This document shows positions 1 to 8,842 of a stretch of DNA of 41,377 nt, in pieces. Every line of letters starts with the position of its first letter. The first letter of the stretch is position 1. The stretch is from Comamonadaceae bacterium (GTDB lineage Bacteria > Pseudomonadota > Gammaproteobacteria > Burkholderiales > Burkholderiaceae_C): the NCBI GenBank assembly GCA_947475685.1, contig CANJNC010000030.1, positions 1 through 41,377 on the forward strand. The letters are read 5' to 3'. A program made the translations under genes and the position numbers. The notes under the pieces are model-generated. The model was not told the origin of the DNA. It did no database searches and was given only the letters and a program-made list of their open reading frames with translations.

Positions 1-221
1 GCATTTATAGATTTAACTTGATCTGATCATTACGAGACCCTGGTCGCGAAGTGTCGGGTCAACCGCCACTTGGTGATCAGACCCCGGTGATGCCAAGACC
101 TAACAACTAGCGGAAATTGCTTTTGAGTATCGATTGGATAATAGGCTGGTGTTGTTACAACTTAAAAACCCACTCCAATTTAATTCTAATGACCTACAGC
201 AATAACAAGCTGCCAATAAAT

Positions 222-425
222 TCAGCAGAAACTGTTAAATAAGTGATCGGTATGATCTGCAAACGATATTTCCGGTATGGACCTAATTTGAATGGAGGCG
301 CGGGCCGCATCAAACATTGCGTAATAAGCCCGATTACAAGCACCGTCAGCATCTCCTGCATCTAATAGCAACTGAGCTGAGTGGGCAGCCACTCTTGCTT
401 TTTCAAAATAATGATAGGCATTCAA
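222..425 (-). pseudogene. Truncated HEPN-domain protein (HepT-like toxin remnant)
   Basis: The 67-residue product begins like MNT-linked HEPN proteins and contains the family block N-R-A-Y-Y-A-M-F-D-A-A-R-A (about residues 32-44). Family members usually run to about 120-140 residues, so roughly half is missing. After the block only weak similarity remains (P-E-I-S-F-A then H-T-D-H-L-F-N-S-F) before an early stop, and I found no convincing continuation in other frames down to position 1. The start codon overlaps the stop of the upstream nucleotidyltransferase (ATGA at 422-425), the usual antitoxin-toxin coupling. In HepT toxins the RNase or AMPylation region has an R-x4-6-H motif; here the position after R-A-Y-Y-A-M-F is Asp. 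The gene is probably non-functional. Nothing further was recognised in 1-221. Confidence 0.6.
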
Positions 426-766
426 AAAGCAACACCTTCTCTTTGAATATTTCTAATCAAGTATGGATTGGAGAAATCCTCCGGATGGGACCAGTCATTC
501 TCCCAAAGTGGCAAGGGTTGAATTAAAACCCCCTTATCCATGAGAACCTCTACGGCCCAATCGGCCATTTCTAGTTTCGTTTCAAGAAACTTCCCCTTTT
601 GGCCACCCAAGATAATGGCAACATCAGCATCGCTTTGGCTATGATGACTACGACGAGCTCTGCTTCCGAAAAGTAAGGCTTCAGTGACCGGGTATTTTTG
701 AACGACCTTGGCTTTAAAAGCCAAAACAGCTTCTTGTGTTTGAGGATCGATTAAAGAGAAATCCAT
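422..766 (-). CDS. MNT-family nucleotidyltransferase (MntA-like antitoxin)
   Basis: This 114-residue protein has the minimal nucleotidyltransferase signature G-S-x10-D-x-D: Gly34-Ser35 and Asp46/Asp48. In type VII toxin-antitoxin systems, MntA-like proteins neutralise HEPN toxins by AMPylating them in the cytoplasm. It lies directly upstream of the HEPN remnant with a 4-bp ATGA overlap. The reading frame is open further upstream into the tRNA-Cys gene, so I chose the ATG at 766 (reading M-D-F-S-L-I-D), where the family-like sequence begins. No strong Shine-Dalgarno sequence is visible. The antitoxin appears intact while its toxin does not, as expected when a module decays toxin first. The family call is firm; activity is unknown. 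Confidence 0.75.
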   Translation of the reverse strand: MDFSLIDPQTQEAVLAFKAKVVQKYPVTEALLFGSRARRSHHSQSDADVAIILGGQKGKFLETKLEMADWAVEVLMDKGVLIQPLPLWENDWSHPEDFSNPYLIRNIQREGVAF

Positions 767-835
767 TTCACAATTATGCAGAAGATCACATCTTGAAGCA
801 AATCTGTTTACTTCGAGCTTATTTTTGCAATGTAA

Positions 836-909
836 TGGAGGCGCGGGCCGGAGTCGAACCGACCTACTCGGATTTGCAATCCGGTGCATAACCGCTTTGC
901 TACCGCGCC
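836..909 (-). tRNA. tRNA-Cys (GCA)
   Basis: The minus strand folds as a 74-nt cloverleaf with an encoded 3' CCA. The acceptor GGCGCGG pairs with CCGCGCC, the anticodon loop TTGCAAA gives GCA, and the T arm contains GGTTCGACTCC. The last 15 transcribed bases plus two flanking bases recur exactly inside the HEPN remnant at 291-307. Confidence 0.95.
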
Positions 910-922
910 AAACATAATTGAC

Positions 923-954
923 AAAAAAAAAGAAGCATCAAGCTTCCCTTTTTT
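923..954 (-). terminator. Rho-independent terminator between tRNA-Gly and tRNA-Cys
   Basis: On the minus strand GAAGC-TTGAT-GCTTC forms a short stem, extended by A:T pairs and followed by a run of T. Because A-runs and T-runs flank it on both sides, it could terminate in either direction. It would separate the tRNA-Gly transcript from tRNA-Cys, implying that tRNA-Cys has its own promoter or depends on read-through. Confidence 0.6.
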
Positions 955-958
955 CAAA

Positions 959-1034
959 TGGAGCGGGAAACGAGGCTCGAACTCGCGACCTCAACCTTGG
1001 CAAGGTTGCGCTCTACCAACTGAGCTATTCCCGC
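959..1034 (-). tRNA. tRNA-Gly (GCC)
   Basis: This is a 76-nt cloverleaf on the minus strand with encoded CCA. The acceptor GCGGGAA pairs with TTTCCCGC, the D arm reads AGCTCAGTTGGTAGAGC, the anticodon loop gives GCC, and the T arm reads GAGTTCGAGCCTC. A sigma70-type promoter lies immediately upstream. Confidence 0.95.
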
Positions 1035-1044
1035 GTGGATCCAT

Positions 1045-1074
1045 ATTATAACTAATTTTAAAGAAGTTTGTCCA
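1045..1074 (-). promoter_or_regulatory. Sigma70-type promoter for tRNA-Gly
   Basis: On the minus strand a -35-like TGGACA (1069-1074) and a perfect -10 TATAAT (1045-1050) are separated by 18 bp. The -10 element sits about 10 bp before the tRNA 5' end, a normal distance for a stable-RNA gene. Confidence 0.65.
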
Positions 1075-1136
1075 ACATTAATAAAAAGCTTCCCTACTCG
1101 GCCCATCCATTTTGAAACAAGAATAAACAATCTTCC

Positions 1137-3554
1137 TTAGTGTTTAACTGCGACGACTGGTGCCTGCGGGTCTACGGTGACTGTAGGCGTCACCACTTCC
1201 TCATCTGGCAAGGCCTCAGGCAAGCGGATCAAGGCCAACTCAAGCACCTTATCAATCCAACGCACAGGCACGATCTCTAAACCATTTTTCACATTTTCAG
1301 GGATCTCTTGCAAATCTTTGACATTTTCCTCGGGTATCAAAACCGTCTTGATGCCACCTCTGAGAGCGGCCAACAGCTTTTCCTTTAAGCCACCGATTTC
1401 AGTGACTTCACCCCTTAAGGTAATCTCACCCGTCATTGCAACGTCACCGCGTATAGGAATTCCAGTCAGTGCAGAGACCAAGGCCGTGGTCATTGCAGCA
1501 CCAGCACTGGGGCCATCCTTGGGGGTCGCGCCATCAGGCACGTGAATGTGAATGTCCTTTTTCTCAAACATCTCGTCCTTGATCCCCAAACGTTTTGAAC
1601 GAGATCTCACAACGGTTCTGGCAGCCTCGACCGACTCCTTCATCACATCCCCCAAAGAACCGGTTCTGGTGATATTGCCCTTGCCAGGCATGATCGCCGC
1701 TTCAATGGTGAGCAAATCTCCACCGACCTCGGTCCAAGCCAGGCCCATGACTTGACCCACTTGGTCCTGCGTCTCGGCGCGTCCATAATTGAATTTTCTG
1801 ACGCCCAAGAATTGATCCAAGTTTTCAGCATTGACAACCACCATGGGCTTCATTTGCTTCAATTGAAGAGCTTTAACCACTTTGCGACAGATTTTTGACA
1901 ATTCACGCTCAAGGGATCTCACACCCGCTTCACGGGTAAAGTAGCGAACCACATCTCGAATGGCAGACTCTTGAACCTCAAGCTCAAAATCCTTGACGCC
2001 ATTGTTCTTCATTTGCTTAGGCAGCAAATATTTCATCGCAATGTGCGTCTTTTCGTCCTCTGTATAGCCAGACAAACGAATCACCTCCATTCGGTCCAGC
2101 AAAGCCGGAGGAATGTTCATCGAATTCGATGTGGCCACAAACATCACATCGCTCAAGTCAAAATCAACCTCAACATAATGGTCATTGAACGTGTGATTTT
2201 GCTCAGGATCAAGCACTTCTAGCAAAGCACTGGACGGGTCTCCCCTGAAATCACTTCCTAGCTTATCTATCTCATCGAGCAAAAACAAAGGGTTTCGCGT
2301 GTTGACCTTGCTTAAATTTTGTAGCAATTTGCCAGGCAAAGCACCAATGTAGGTTCTTCGGTGCCCACGAATTTCCGCCTCATCTCGCATGCCGCCAAGC
2401 GCCATGCGAACATATTTACGCCCAGTCGCCTTCGCAATGGACTGACCCAAAGAGGTCTTGCCCACTCCAGGGGGCCCAACCAAACATAAAATAGGCGCCT
2501 TGACTTTCTCCACGCGCTGCTGAACCGCCAAATACTCCAAAATGCGGTCTTTGACTTTCTCTAATCCATAGTGATCCTCATTGAGCACACCCTCAGCAAA
2601 AGCCAAGTCGTGTTTGATTTTGGTCTTCTTGCTCCACGGCAAATTCACCAACACATCAATGTAATTTCTCACAACCGTCGCTTCAGCTGACATGGGTGAC
2701 ATCAACTTTAGTTTCTTCAACTCGGCATCGGCCTTTTTCTTGGCTTCGGCTGGCATTTTTGCAGCCTTGATCTTTTTCTCAATCTCTTCAATGTCCGCAC
2801 CCTCTTCACCCTCGCCCAACTCTTTTTGAATGGCCTTGACTTGCTCGTTCAAATAAAAATCGCGTTGGTTTTTCTCCATTTGGCGCTTGACGCGACCTCG
2901 GATGCGCTTGTCCACATTCAAAATGTCCACTTCACGCTCGAGTTGCTCAAAAAGGTTCTCAAGCCTTGGCTTGATCAGCGCCAAATCAAGAACGAGCTGC
3001 TTGTTCTCAAGCTTCAAGGGCAAATGCGCCGCTATCGTATCGGCCAAGCGACCCGCGTCGTCAATGCTCGAGATGGAGGTCAGGATCTCTGGGGGAATCT
3101 TCTTGTTGAGTTTGACGTACTGGTCAAACTGCTGCATCACGGCTCTTCTAAGCGCTTCAATTTCCGTCTCTACATCGACCACATCTGCTGCTTCAATGGG
3201 TGTGACGTTGGCATTGAAATGCGCCTCGCCATCTTCAATCAAATTGACTTTTGCGCGCTGCTGGCCTTCGACCAAGACTTTGACAGTCCCATCAGGCAAT
3301 TTGAGCATTTGTAAAATAGTGGCCACGCAACCCACCTCAAACATATCGCCCACAGAAGGCTCATCTTTGGCCGCCGCTTTTTGGGCAACCAACATGATCC
3401 TTCGCTCTTGAGACATGGCAGTCTCTAAAGCTTTGATGCTTTTAGGGCGACCCACAAACAGTGGGATCACCATGTGGGGAAACACCACCACATCGCGAAG
3501 CGGTAAAAGGGGCAAATCCAAGGGTACAGCGGGCAGGGGAACTTGTCCGGACAT
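1137..3554 (-). CDS. lon: Lon ATP-dependent serine protease
   Basis: Lon degrades misfolded and short-lived regulatory proteins in the cytoplasm as a hexamer. The 805-residue product has the normal bacterial length. It shows the N-terminal substrate domain (P-L-P-L-L-P-L-R-D-V-V-V-F-P near the start), the AAA+ Walker A G-P-P-G-V-G-K-T (about residue 360), Walker B L-F-L-L-D-E-I-D-K, and the protease domain with the catalytic Ser in K-D-G-P-S-A-G. I chose the ATG at 3554 rather than one 7 codons upstream because GAAGGAAG lies about 7 bases before it, while the earlier ATG has no Shine-Dalgarno. It is the last gene of the tig-clpP-clpX-lon block, 69 bp after clpX. Where many proteobacteria have hupB next, here two tRNA genes follow. 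Confidence 0.98.
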   Translation of the reverse strand: MSGQVPLPAVPLDLPLLPLRDVVVFPHMVIPLFVGRPKSIKALETAMSQERRIMLVAQKAAAKDEPSVGDMFEVGCVATILQMLKLPDGTVKVLVEGQQRAKVNLIEDGEAHFNANVTPIEAADVVDVETEIEALRRAVMQQFDQYVKLNKKIPPEILTSISSIDDAGRLADTIAAHLPLKLENKQLVLDLALIKPRLENLFEQLEREVDILNVDKRIRGRVKRQMEKNQRDFYLNEQVKAIQKELGEGEEGADIEEIEKKIKAAKMPAEAKKKADAELKKLKLMSPMSAEATVVRNYIDVLVNLPWSKKTKIKHDLAFAEGVLNEDHYGLEKVKDRILEYLAVQQRVEKVKAPILCLVGPPGVGKTSLGQSIAKATGRKYVRMALGGMRDEAEIRGHRRTYIGALPGKLLQNLSKVNTRNPLFLLDEIDKLGSDFRGDPSSALLEVLDPEQNHTFNDHYVEVDFDLSDVMFVATSNSMNIPPALLDRMEVIRLSGYTEDEKTHIAMKYLLPKQMKNNGVKDFELEVQESAIRDVVRYFTREAGVRSLERELSKICRKVVKALQLKQMKPMVVVNAENLDQFLGVRKFNYGRAETQDQVGQVMGLAWTEVGGDLLTIEAAIMPGKGNITRTGSLGDVMKESVEAARTVVRSRSKRLGIKDEMFEKKDIHIHVPDGATPKDGPSAGAAMTTALVSALTGIPIRGDVAMTGEITLRGEVTEIGGLKEKLLAALRGGIKTVLIPEENVKDLQEIPENVKNGLEIVPVRWIDKVLELALIRLPEALPDEEVVTPTVTVDPQAPVVAVKH

Positions 3555-3623
3555 GGTCAAACTTCCTTCATTCAAGGGCGCAGATGATCAAAAAACTTTG
3601 AGTCCACTCCCATGTGTTGTTCA

Positions 3624-4892
3624 TCAAGCTTTTTTGGCTTCCTCGCGGTAAACCAATAAAGGGGGTTTATTTTCTTCAATCGTGGACTCATCGACCACGA
3701 CCTTTTCAACGTTGTTTAAGTTGGGCAACTCATACATGGTGTCAATCAAAGAGATTTCAAGGATCGATCTCAAACCTCTGGCACCCGTTTTTCTGGCCAA
3801 AGCCTTTTTAGCGATCGCTTTAAGCGCTGCTGGGCGTATCTCTAAATCAACGCCCTCCATGGCCAAGAGCATTGCATATTGCTTGACCAAAGCGTTCTTG
3901 GGTTCCGTCAAAATTTGCACCAAAGCATCCTCGCTCAACTCACTGAGCGTTGCGACCACGGGCATGCGTCCAACCAACTCAGGAATCAATCCAAACTTGA
4001 TCAAATCTTCTGGCTCCACGTCACAAAAAACCTGCGTCAAACTTCTCTCGAGTTTGCTCTTTACAGTGGCACCAAAACCAATACCAGACGCTTCAGTGCG
4101 ACTTTCAATGACCTTCTCCAAGCCCGCAAAGGCGCCTCCACAAATGAACAATATATTCGTGGTGTCGACTTGTACAAAATCTTGATTGGGGTGTTTTCTG
4201 CCACCTTGAGGCGGCACGGATGCCATGGTGCCCTCGATCAACTTGAGCAAGGCTTGCTGAACACCCTCACCCGAGACGTCCCTGGTGATGGAGGGATTGT
4301 CCGACTTGCGAGTGATTTTGTCGATTTCGTCGATATAGACAATGCCCCTTTGAGCACGGTCGACCTCGTAGTTGCAGGTTTGCAAAAGCTTTTGAATGAT
4401 GTTTTCCACATCCTCGCCCACATACCCCGCCTCCGTCAAAGTCGTTGCATCGGCCATGACAAACGGCACGTCAAGCATTCTGGCCAACGTCTGAGCGAGC
4501 AAGGTTTTGCCGGAACCGGTGGGTCCGATCAGCAAAATGTTGCTCTTGCTCAGCTCAACATCGTCCTTTTTGGCTTTCTCTTTGTGCTTTAAACGCTTGT
4601 AGTGGTTATAGACAGCCACCGACAAAGAGCGTTTGGCCACCTCTTGGCCAATCACATAGTGGTCCAAGTTGTTTTTAATTTCCTGCGGGGTTGGCAACTC
4701 ACCTTTTTCCCCTTTTAGACTGGCTGCGGCGTTGGGCAACTCATCTCTGATGATTTCATTGCATAAATCGATGCATTCATCGCAAATAAAAACCGAGGGG
4801 CCAGCGATTAATTTTTTAACCTCATGCTGACTTTTGCCACAAAAGGAGCAAAAGAGCGTTTTTTCGGATGAGGTGCCTTTTTTCTCGGCCAT
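3624..4892 (-). CDS. clpX: ClpX, ATPase and specificity subunit of ClpXP
   Basis: ClpX unfolds tagged proteins and feeds them into ClpP. The 422-residue product has the N-terminal C4 zinc-binding domain (C-S-F-C-G-K and C-D-E-C-I-D-L-C, about residues 15-50). It also has Walker A G-P-T-G-S-G-K-T (about residue 127), Walker [10 protein letters not shown], and the [14 protein letters not shown] segment typical of ClpX. Its length matches the family. It follows clpP with a 169-bp gap that may carry an additional promoter, and it precedes lon by 69 bp. Confidence 0.98.
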   Translation of the reverse strand: MAEKKGTSSEKTLFCSFCGKSQHEVKKLIAGPSVFICDECIDLCNEIIRDELPNAAASLKGEKGELPTPQEIKNNLDHYVIGQEVAKRSLSVAVYNHYKRLKHKEKAKKDDVELSKSNILLIGPTGSGKTLLAQTLARMLDVPFVMADATTLTEAGYVGEDVENIIQKLLQTCNYEVDRAQRGIVYIDEIDKITRKSDNPSITRDVSGEGVQQALLKLIEGTMASVPPQGGRKHPNQDFVQVDTTNILFICGGAFAGLEKVIESRTEASGIGFGATVKSKLERSLTQVFCDVEPEDLIKFGLIPELVGRMPVVATLSELSEDALVQILTEPKNALVKQYAMLLAMEGVDLEIRPAALKAIAKKALARKTGARGLRSILEISLIDTMYELPNLNNVEKVVVDESTIEENKPPLLVYREEAKKA

Positions 4893-5061
4893 GAATGAAT
4901 CTTTAAGTAAGGGATGCGTTGATGATAACTAAAAAGCTGGGGCAAATTGGGTTCAAGGCACTGAAAACAAGGGAAAGAAACAACAAATTGACAGCTTTAA
5001 GGGATCTCTCCCAAGCGCCTTCAAGCCCTGAAAGACCCTTAGAGCCCCTCAAAGCTGTGCT

Positions 5062-5670
5062 TTAGGGTCTTTTGGCGATCACTTTGTCCACCAAACCGTA
5101 ATCTTTGGCCTCATCGGCGGACAAATAGTAGTCTCGCTCCGTATCGCGCTCAATTTTCTCAAGGGGTTGACCTGTGCGCTCAGCCAAAATTTTGTTCAAC
5201 TGCTCACGGGTCTTTAAAATTTCCCGGGCATGGATCTCAATTTCAGTCGCCTGACCTTGGGTACCACCCAAGGGCTGATGGATCATCACTTTTGAATTGG
5301 GCAATGAAAACCTCTTGCCTTTGGCTCCCGCAGCCAACAAGAACGCACCCATACTGGCCGCCATTCCGATGCACAAAGTAGACACATCGGGTTTGATGAA
5401 GTTGATGGTATCAAAAATGGCCATGCCTGCACTGACCGAGCCGCCAGGTGAGTTGATATAAAAAGAGATGTCCTTGTCAGGATTTTCGCTCTCCAAAAAA
5501 AGCAACTGCGCGACCACCAAATTGGCCGTTTGATCGTTGACGGTACCGACCAAAAAAATCACGCGCTCTTTAAGTAAACGAGAGTAGATGTCATAAGACC
5601 TCTCGCCGCGGCCCGATTGCTCGATCACCATGGGGACCATCCCCAGGGCTTGGATATCTAAGTTGCTCAT
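5062..5670 (-). CDS. clpP: ClpP protease proteolytic subunit
   Basis: ClpP forms the tetradecameric serine protease chamber used by ClpX and ClpA. The 202-residue product shows the catalytic Ser in G-M-A-A-S-M-G-A, the His in V-M-I-H-Q-P-L-G-G, and the Asp in E-R-D-T-E-R-D. I used the ATG at 5670 (reading M-S-N-L-D-I-Q-A-L), preceded by purine-rich GAAGAGAAAGAG. An in-frame TTG 10 codons upstream opens onto non-conserved sequence. The gene lies 38 bp after tig and is probably cotranscribed with it. Confidence 0.97.
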   Translation of the reverse strand: MSNLDIQALGMVPMVIEQSGRGERSYDIYSRLLKERVIFLVGTVNDQTANLVVAQLLFLESENPDKDISFYINSPGGSVSAGMAIFDTINFIKPDVSTLCIGMAASMGAFLLAAGAKGKRFSLPNSKVMIHQPLGGTQGQATEIEIHAREILKTREQLNKILAERTGQPLEKIERDTERDYYLSADEAKDYGLVDKVIAKRP

Positions 5671-5708
5671 GTGTTGACTCTTTCTCTTCAGTGTGTGCAA
5701 ATGCTGCT

Positions 5709-7019
5709 TTAAGCTTGACCCATCAATTCTTCAAACGTGACGATTTTCTCTTTAACTTTGACCTTAGAGAGAACGTATTGCGTCACATTTTCCTCAACCA
5801 CCAAGGCCTCAACTTCAGCCAAGTTTTGTTGATTGCTGTAATACCAACGGCTCACCTCTTCAGGCTTTTCATAACTAGAGGCCAAGTGCTCAATATGCTC
5901 TTTGATTTGGTCAGGCTTGGCGTACAAGTCATTGACACTTACCAACTCAGAGACCACTAGCCCCAAGCGCACACGGCTCTCGGCTTGAGGTCTAAAGAGA
6001 TCCTCAGGGATGGGCGCCTTGTCGGCATCTTTGATCCCCCGTTGTTTTAAATCAGCTCTGGCACGCTCGACCATGCGATCAAGCTCGGATTGAACAATCG
6101 ATTTGGGCAAATCCAATTCTGATTTTGAGACCAAGGCATCTAAAACGACTTGCTTGTTTTTGTTGAGCAAGCGTGTCTTCACCTCACGCTCTAAATTCTT
6201 CTCAATGTCCGCCTTCAAGCCTTCCACGGTTGGGGTGGCCACGCCCAACGATTTCACAAAGCTTTCATTGAGCTCGGGCAACTGCGCGCTTTCAATCTTC
6301 TTTAATGAGACCAAGAAGTCGGCCGTTTTACCAGCCACATCTTTGCCGTGATAGTCTTGAGGAAAGCTCAAAGGAAACGTCTTGCTTTCGCCGGTTTTCA
6401 TGCCCTTTACAGCCTCTTCAAACTCTTTGAGCATTTGGCCTTCGCCAACCACGAATTGAAAATCACTGGCTTGACCACCCTGAAAGGGTTCACCATCGAC
6501 CTTGCCCTCAAAGTCCACCGTCACCCGGTCATTCATTTCAGCCTGAGCGTCTTTGGCTTTTTGATTGAAGGTGCGTCTTTGCTTTAAGAGAATATCGATG
6601 GTTTTATCGATCGCCTCTTGGGTCACTTCCGCATGAAATTTTTCAACCTCCACGCTGGACAAATCTCCAAGCTTGACTTCAGGATAGACCTCAAAAAACG
6701 CATCAAAAGCCAGTTGACCTTCAGGGGATTGCTCCTTTTCACTGATTCTAGGCGCGCCAGCCACCCTGATTTTGGCTTCGCTGGCCACGTTGGAGAACGC
6801 CTCCCCAACCTTGTCATTCATGACTTCGTATTGAACAGAATAACCATAGCGCTGCGCCACGATGTTCATGGGCACCTTGCCAGGCCTAAAACCATCAATC
6901 TTGACTTGTTTGGACAGTTTCTTTAAGCGCTGGTCCACTTCATTTTGAATGGTTGCAAAGGGAAGCGTTAAGGTGACTTTTCTCTCCAATTTCTCAAGAG
7001 TTTCAATGATGACTGACAT
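5709..7019 (-). CDS. tig: Trigger factor, ribosome-associated chaperone and prolyl isomerase
   Basis: Trigger factor binds near the ribosome exit tunnel and folds nascent chains. The 436-residue product has the three usual parts: an N-terminal ribosome-binding domain with G-F-R-P-G-K-V-P (about residues 43-50), a central FKBP-type isomerase domain (about 155-245, with V-T-V-D-F-E-G and F-P-L-S-F-P-Q-D-Y), and a C-terminal helical chaperone domain. TTGGAG lies 10 bases before the ATG at 7019. As the first gene of the block, it probably has its promoter in the 405-bp region upstream. Confidence 0.98.
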   Translation of the reverse strand: MSVIIETLEKLERKVTLTLPFATIQNEVDQRLKKLSKQVKIDGFRPGKVPMNIVAQRYGYSVQYEVMNDKVGEAFSNVASEAKIRVAGAPRISEKEQSPEGQLAFDAFFEVYPEVKLGDLSSVEVEKFHAEVTQEAIDKTIDILLKQRRTFNQKAKDAQAEMNDRVTVDFEGKVDGEPFQGGQASDFQFVVGEGQMLKEFEEAVKGMKTGESKTFPLSFPQDYHGKDVAGKTADFLVSLKKIESAQLPELNESFVKSLGVATPTVEGLKADIEKNLEREVKTRLLNKNKQVVLDALVSKSELDLPKSIVQSELDRMVERARADLKQRGIKDADKAPIPEDLFRPQAESRVRLGLVVSELVSVNDLYAKPDQIKEHIEHLASSYEKPEEVSRWYYSNQQNLAEVEALVVEENVTQYVLSKVKVKEKIVTFEELMGQA

Positions 7020-7424
7020 TTTATTTTTACTCCAAAAAGACTTCCAAGGGCTCTTTCAAGCCCAATGAGGGGGCTCCAAGCCAACGACACACATTTCATA
7101 AGCCAAACTCAGACACGTGTTGAACAAAGCGTCTGCAAGACAACACGGTTTCAATCTAGCCCGAAGAACATTCATTTCATTGAACAACTGCTTGACGCTT
7201 CAATGAGATGAGGCATCAAGTTCAGGCGGGTCAAAAAAAAGAAGTGGCTCAAGCCTTGTCTAAGACATCGCTTGGCCCCTTGCTTTTTTGCACCAGACCC
7301 TCAGACGCCAGAAGGTTAGGCAACGAATCCTTTGATTCTATCCTAGCCAATGTGGCTTTTTAGGTACGCTTTGATCTCGCTTGCTCGGGGCTTTGAAGCG
7401 CAAGGTTTTAAGTCAAATTGGGGT
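7020..7424. other. Intergenic region upstream of tig
   Basis: These 405 bp separate tig from the DUF1501 gene, both on the minus strand. It should contain the tig-clpPX-lon promoter. A minus-strand TTGACC lies near 7230 but lacks a convincing -10 at correct spacing, and I did not find a clear heat-shock (sigma32) consensus. I see no credible ORF or RNA gene. Confidence 0.4.
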
Positions 7425-8840
7425 TTAAACGAAAAACCCAAGGTCTTTTTGAGAAAAGTTTTTTAAATTCGGCAAAATGCTCAATTGATCTTGGGCCGAG
7501 ACACCAAACCAAGTTGCCAAAGTAGAGGCCACTTGATCCACCGAGATAGAGGGCAATAAGCGCCCTTGACCCACATCATCGGGGCCTGAATTGGCCACAA
7601 CGGGGGGGGCGCCAATGTATTTTTGACCCTTGACTGCACCGCCCATCACAAAGTGCATGCTGCCCCATCCGTGGTCAGACCCGTCGCTGTTGCTGAGCAA
7701 GGTGCGCCCAAAATCTGAGGCCGTGAACGTGCTCACTTGCTGAGACACGCCCAATTCCACCGTTGCTTTGTAAAACGAAGACATGGCATCTCCCACCAAC
7801 TGCATCAGCCCAGGGTGGTATTTGGTGAGCCCCGCGTGAAGATCAAACCCGCCGAGGGAGACGAAAAACACCTGGCGTTTGACCCCCAAGGAGCTTCGCG
7901 CAGCGATCAATTTCGCCACCACTTGAAGTTGGTCGGACAAACTGTTGCCAATCGGAAAGGTGGTCGTGAGCGGATTGGTTTTGGACAAAGCCAGACTCAC
8001 CTGATCGTGCGCATCGATAGAGCGCGAGGTCGTTTTGATGTACTCTTGCTCGAGCAGGTGATTGGAGGGGCTCACAATCATTTTATTCAAAGCCGCTTGA
8101 CAAGCGCTGGATCCAAACAAGGCCGTTTTGATGCCATTGATTTGCACCGAACCCGATGAGCTCAATTGGTATTGTGAGGTGTATTTACCAGTCAAGTAAA
8201 CGGTCTTCCCCCCCAAGCCAATACATGTGAAAGCAGCCTTTGAGTTGCTTGACTGAAACAGATCTCCCATTCGCCCACCCCAACCAGAGGTGGCCCCTTC
8301 GGGGTAAGTCGACTGCCAATAAGATTGTTGGTCATTGTGCGAAAAAAGCTTAGGGGGCAATGGAACGGATGCACTCGTGAACTGCGCCTTGGTTGTGGGC
8401 TGAATCAAGGTGCCAACATTCAAAATCACACTCATTTGAGCTGCATCAAAAATCGGAATCAAGGACGACAACTCTGGCGCCAAGGCATATTGCCGCGAGT
8501 TCACAAGGGGTGTTGCGGGCTTTAAAAGCGTGTCCGTCAAGAACGGCAACTGGATGGCCAAATTGGACCTAAAGCTGTTGTAGGCCGCATGATTAGGGGC
8601 ATCAAAGGGAATCAAGGTATTGGCGTAATCATTGCCTCCATACATAAAAACACAAACGATCGCCTTGTAGTCGTCACCCACAGAGAGCGCTGAAGACGCC
8701 GCAGCCGCCTCAGACAACGCTGCCAAATTCATGGCCAATGGCGCTGCAGCACCTGCCACACTCAAGCTTAAACCCGTTTTTAAAAAACTTCTTCTAGACT
8801 GATTTCGCTCAATGAGCTGTAGCTTGGGGTGCATAGGCAT
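7425..8840 (-). CDS. DUF1501 domain protein, Tat-exported
   Basis: This protein of about 471 residues belongs to the DUF1501 family, distantly related to sulfatase/phosphatase-fold proteins; no reaction is established. A twin-arginine signal starts S-R-R-S-F-L-K (Arg16-Arg17), followed by a hydrophobic Ala-rich stretch, so it is probably exported folded. Family-like blocks include F-M-Y-G-G-N-D-Y-A-N-T near the N-terminus and T-A-S-D-F-G-R-T and D-H-G-W-G near the C-terminus. The start is uncertain between the ATGs at 8840 and 8834; upstream in-frame sequence overlaps the DUF1800 gene and is not family-like. It is two bases downstream of the DUF1800 stop, so the pair is probably cotranscribed, as is usual for these families. 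Confidence 0.85.
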   Translation of the reverse strand: MPMHPKLQLIERNQSRRSFLKTGLSLSVAGAAAPLAMNLAALSEAAAASSALSVGDDYKAIVCVFMYGGNDYANTLIPFDAPNHAAYNSFRSNLAIQLPFLTDTLLKPATPLVNSRQYALAPELSSLIPIFDAAQMSVILNVGTLIQPTTKAQFTSASVPLPPKLFSHNDQQSYWQSTYPEGATSGWGGRMGDLFQSSNSKAAFTCIGLGGKTVYLTGKYTSQYQLSSSGSVQINGIKTALFGSSACQAALNKMIVSPSNHLLEQEYIKTTSRSIDAHDQVSLALSKTNPLTTTFPIGNSLSDQLQVVAKLIAARSSLGVKRQVFFVSLGGFDLHAGLTKYHPGLMQLVGDAMSSFYKATVELGVSQQVSTFTASDFGRTLLSNSDGSDHGWGSMHFVMGGAVKGQKYIGAPPVVANSGPDDVGQGRLLPSISVDQVASTLATWFGVSAQDQLSILPNLKNFSQKDLGFFV

Positions 8841-8842
8841 CT

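Noticed and set aside
422..889. 155-residue reading of the MNT gene
   Set aside because: Its first 41 codons run through the tRNA-Cys gene and are not family-like; the start at 766 is better.
2826..3411. Plus-strand ORFs opposite lon
   Set aside because: They are antisense shadows of a highly conserved gene with no family similarity.
7180..7400. Sigma32 heat-shock promoter before tig
   Set aside because: CTTGA-like sequences occur, but no CCCCAT-type -10 at proper spacing was found.
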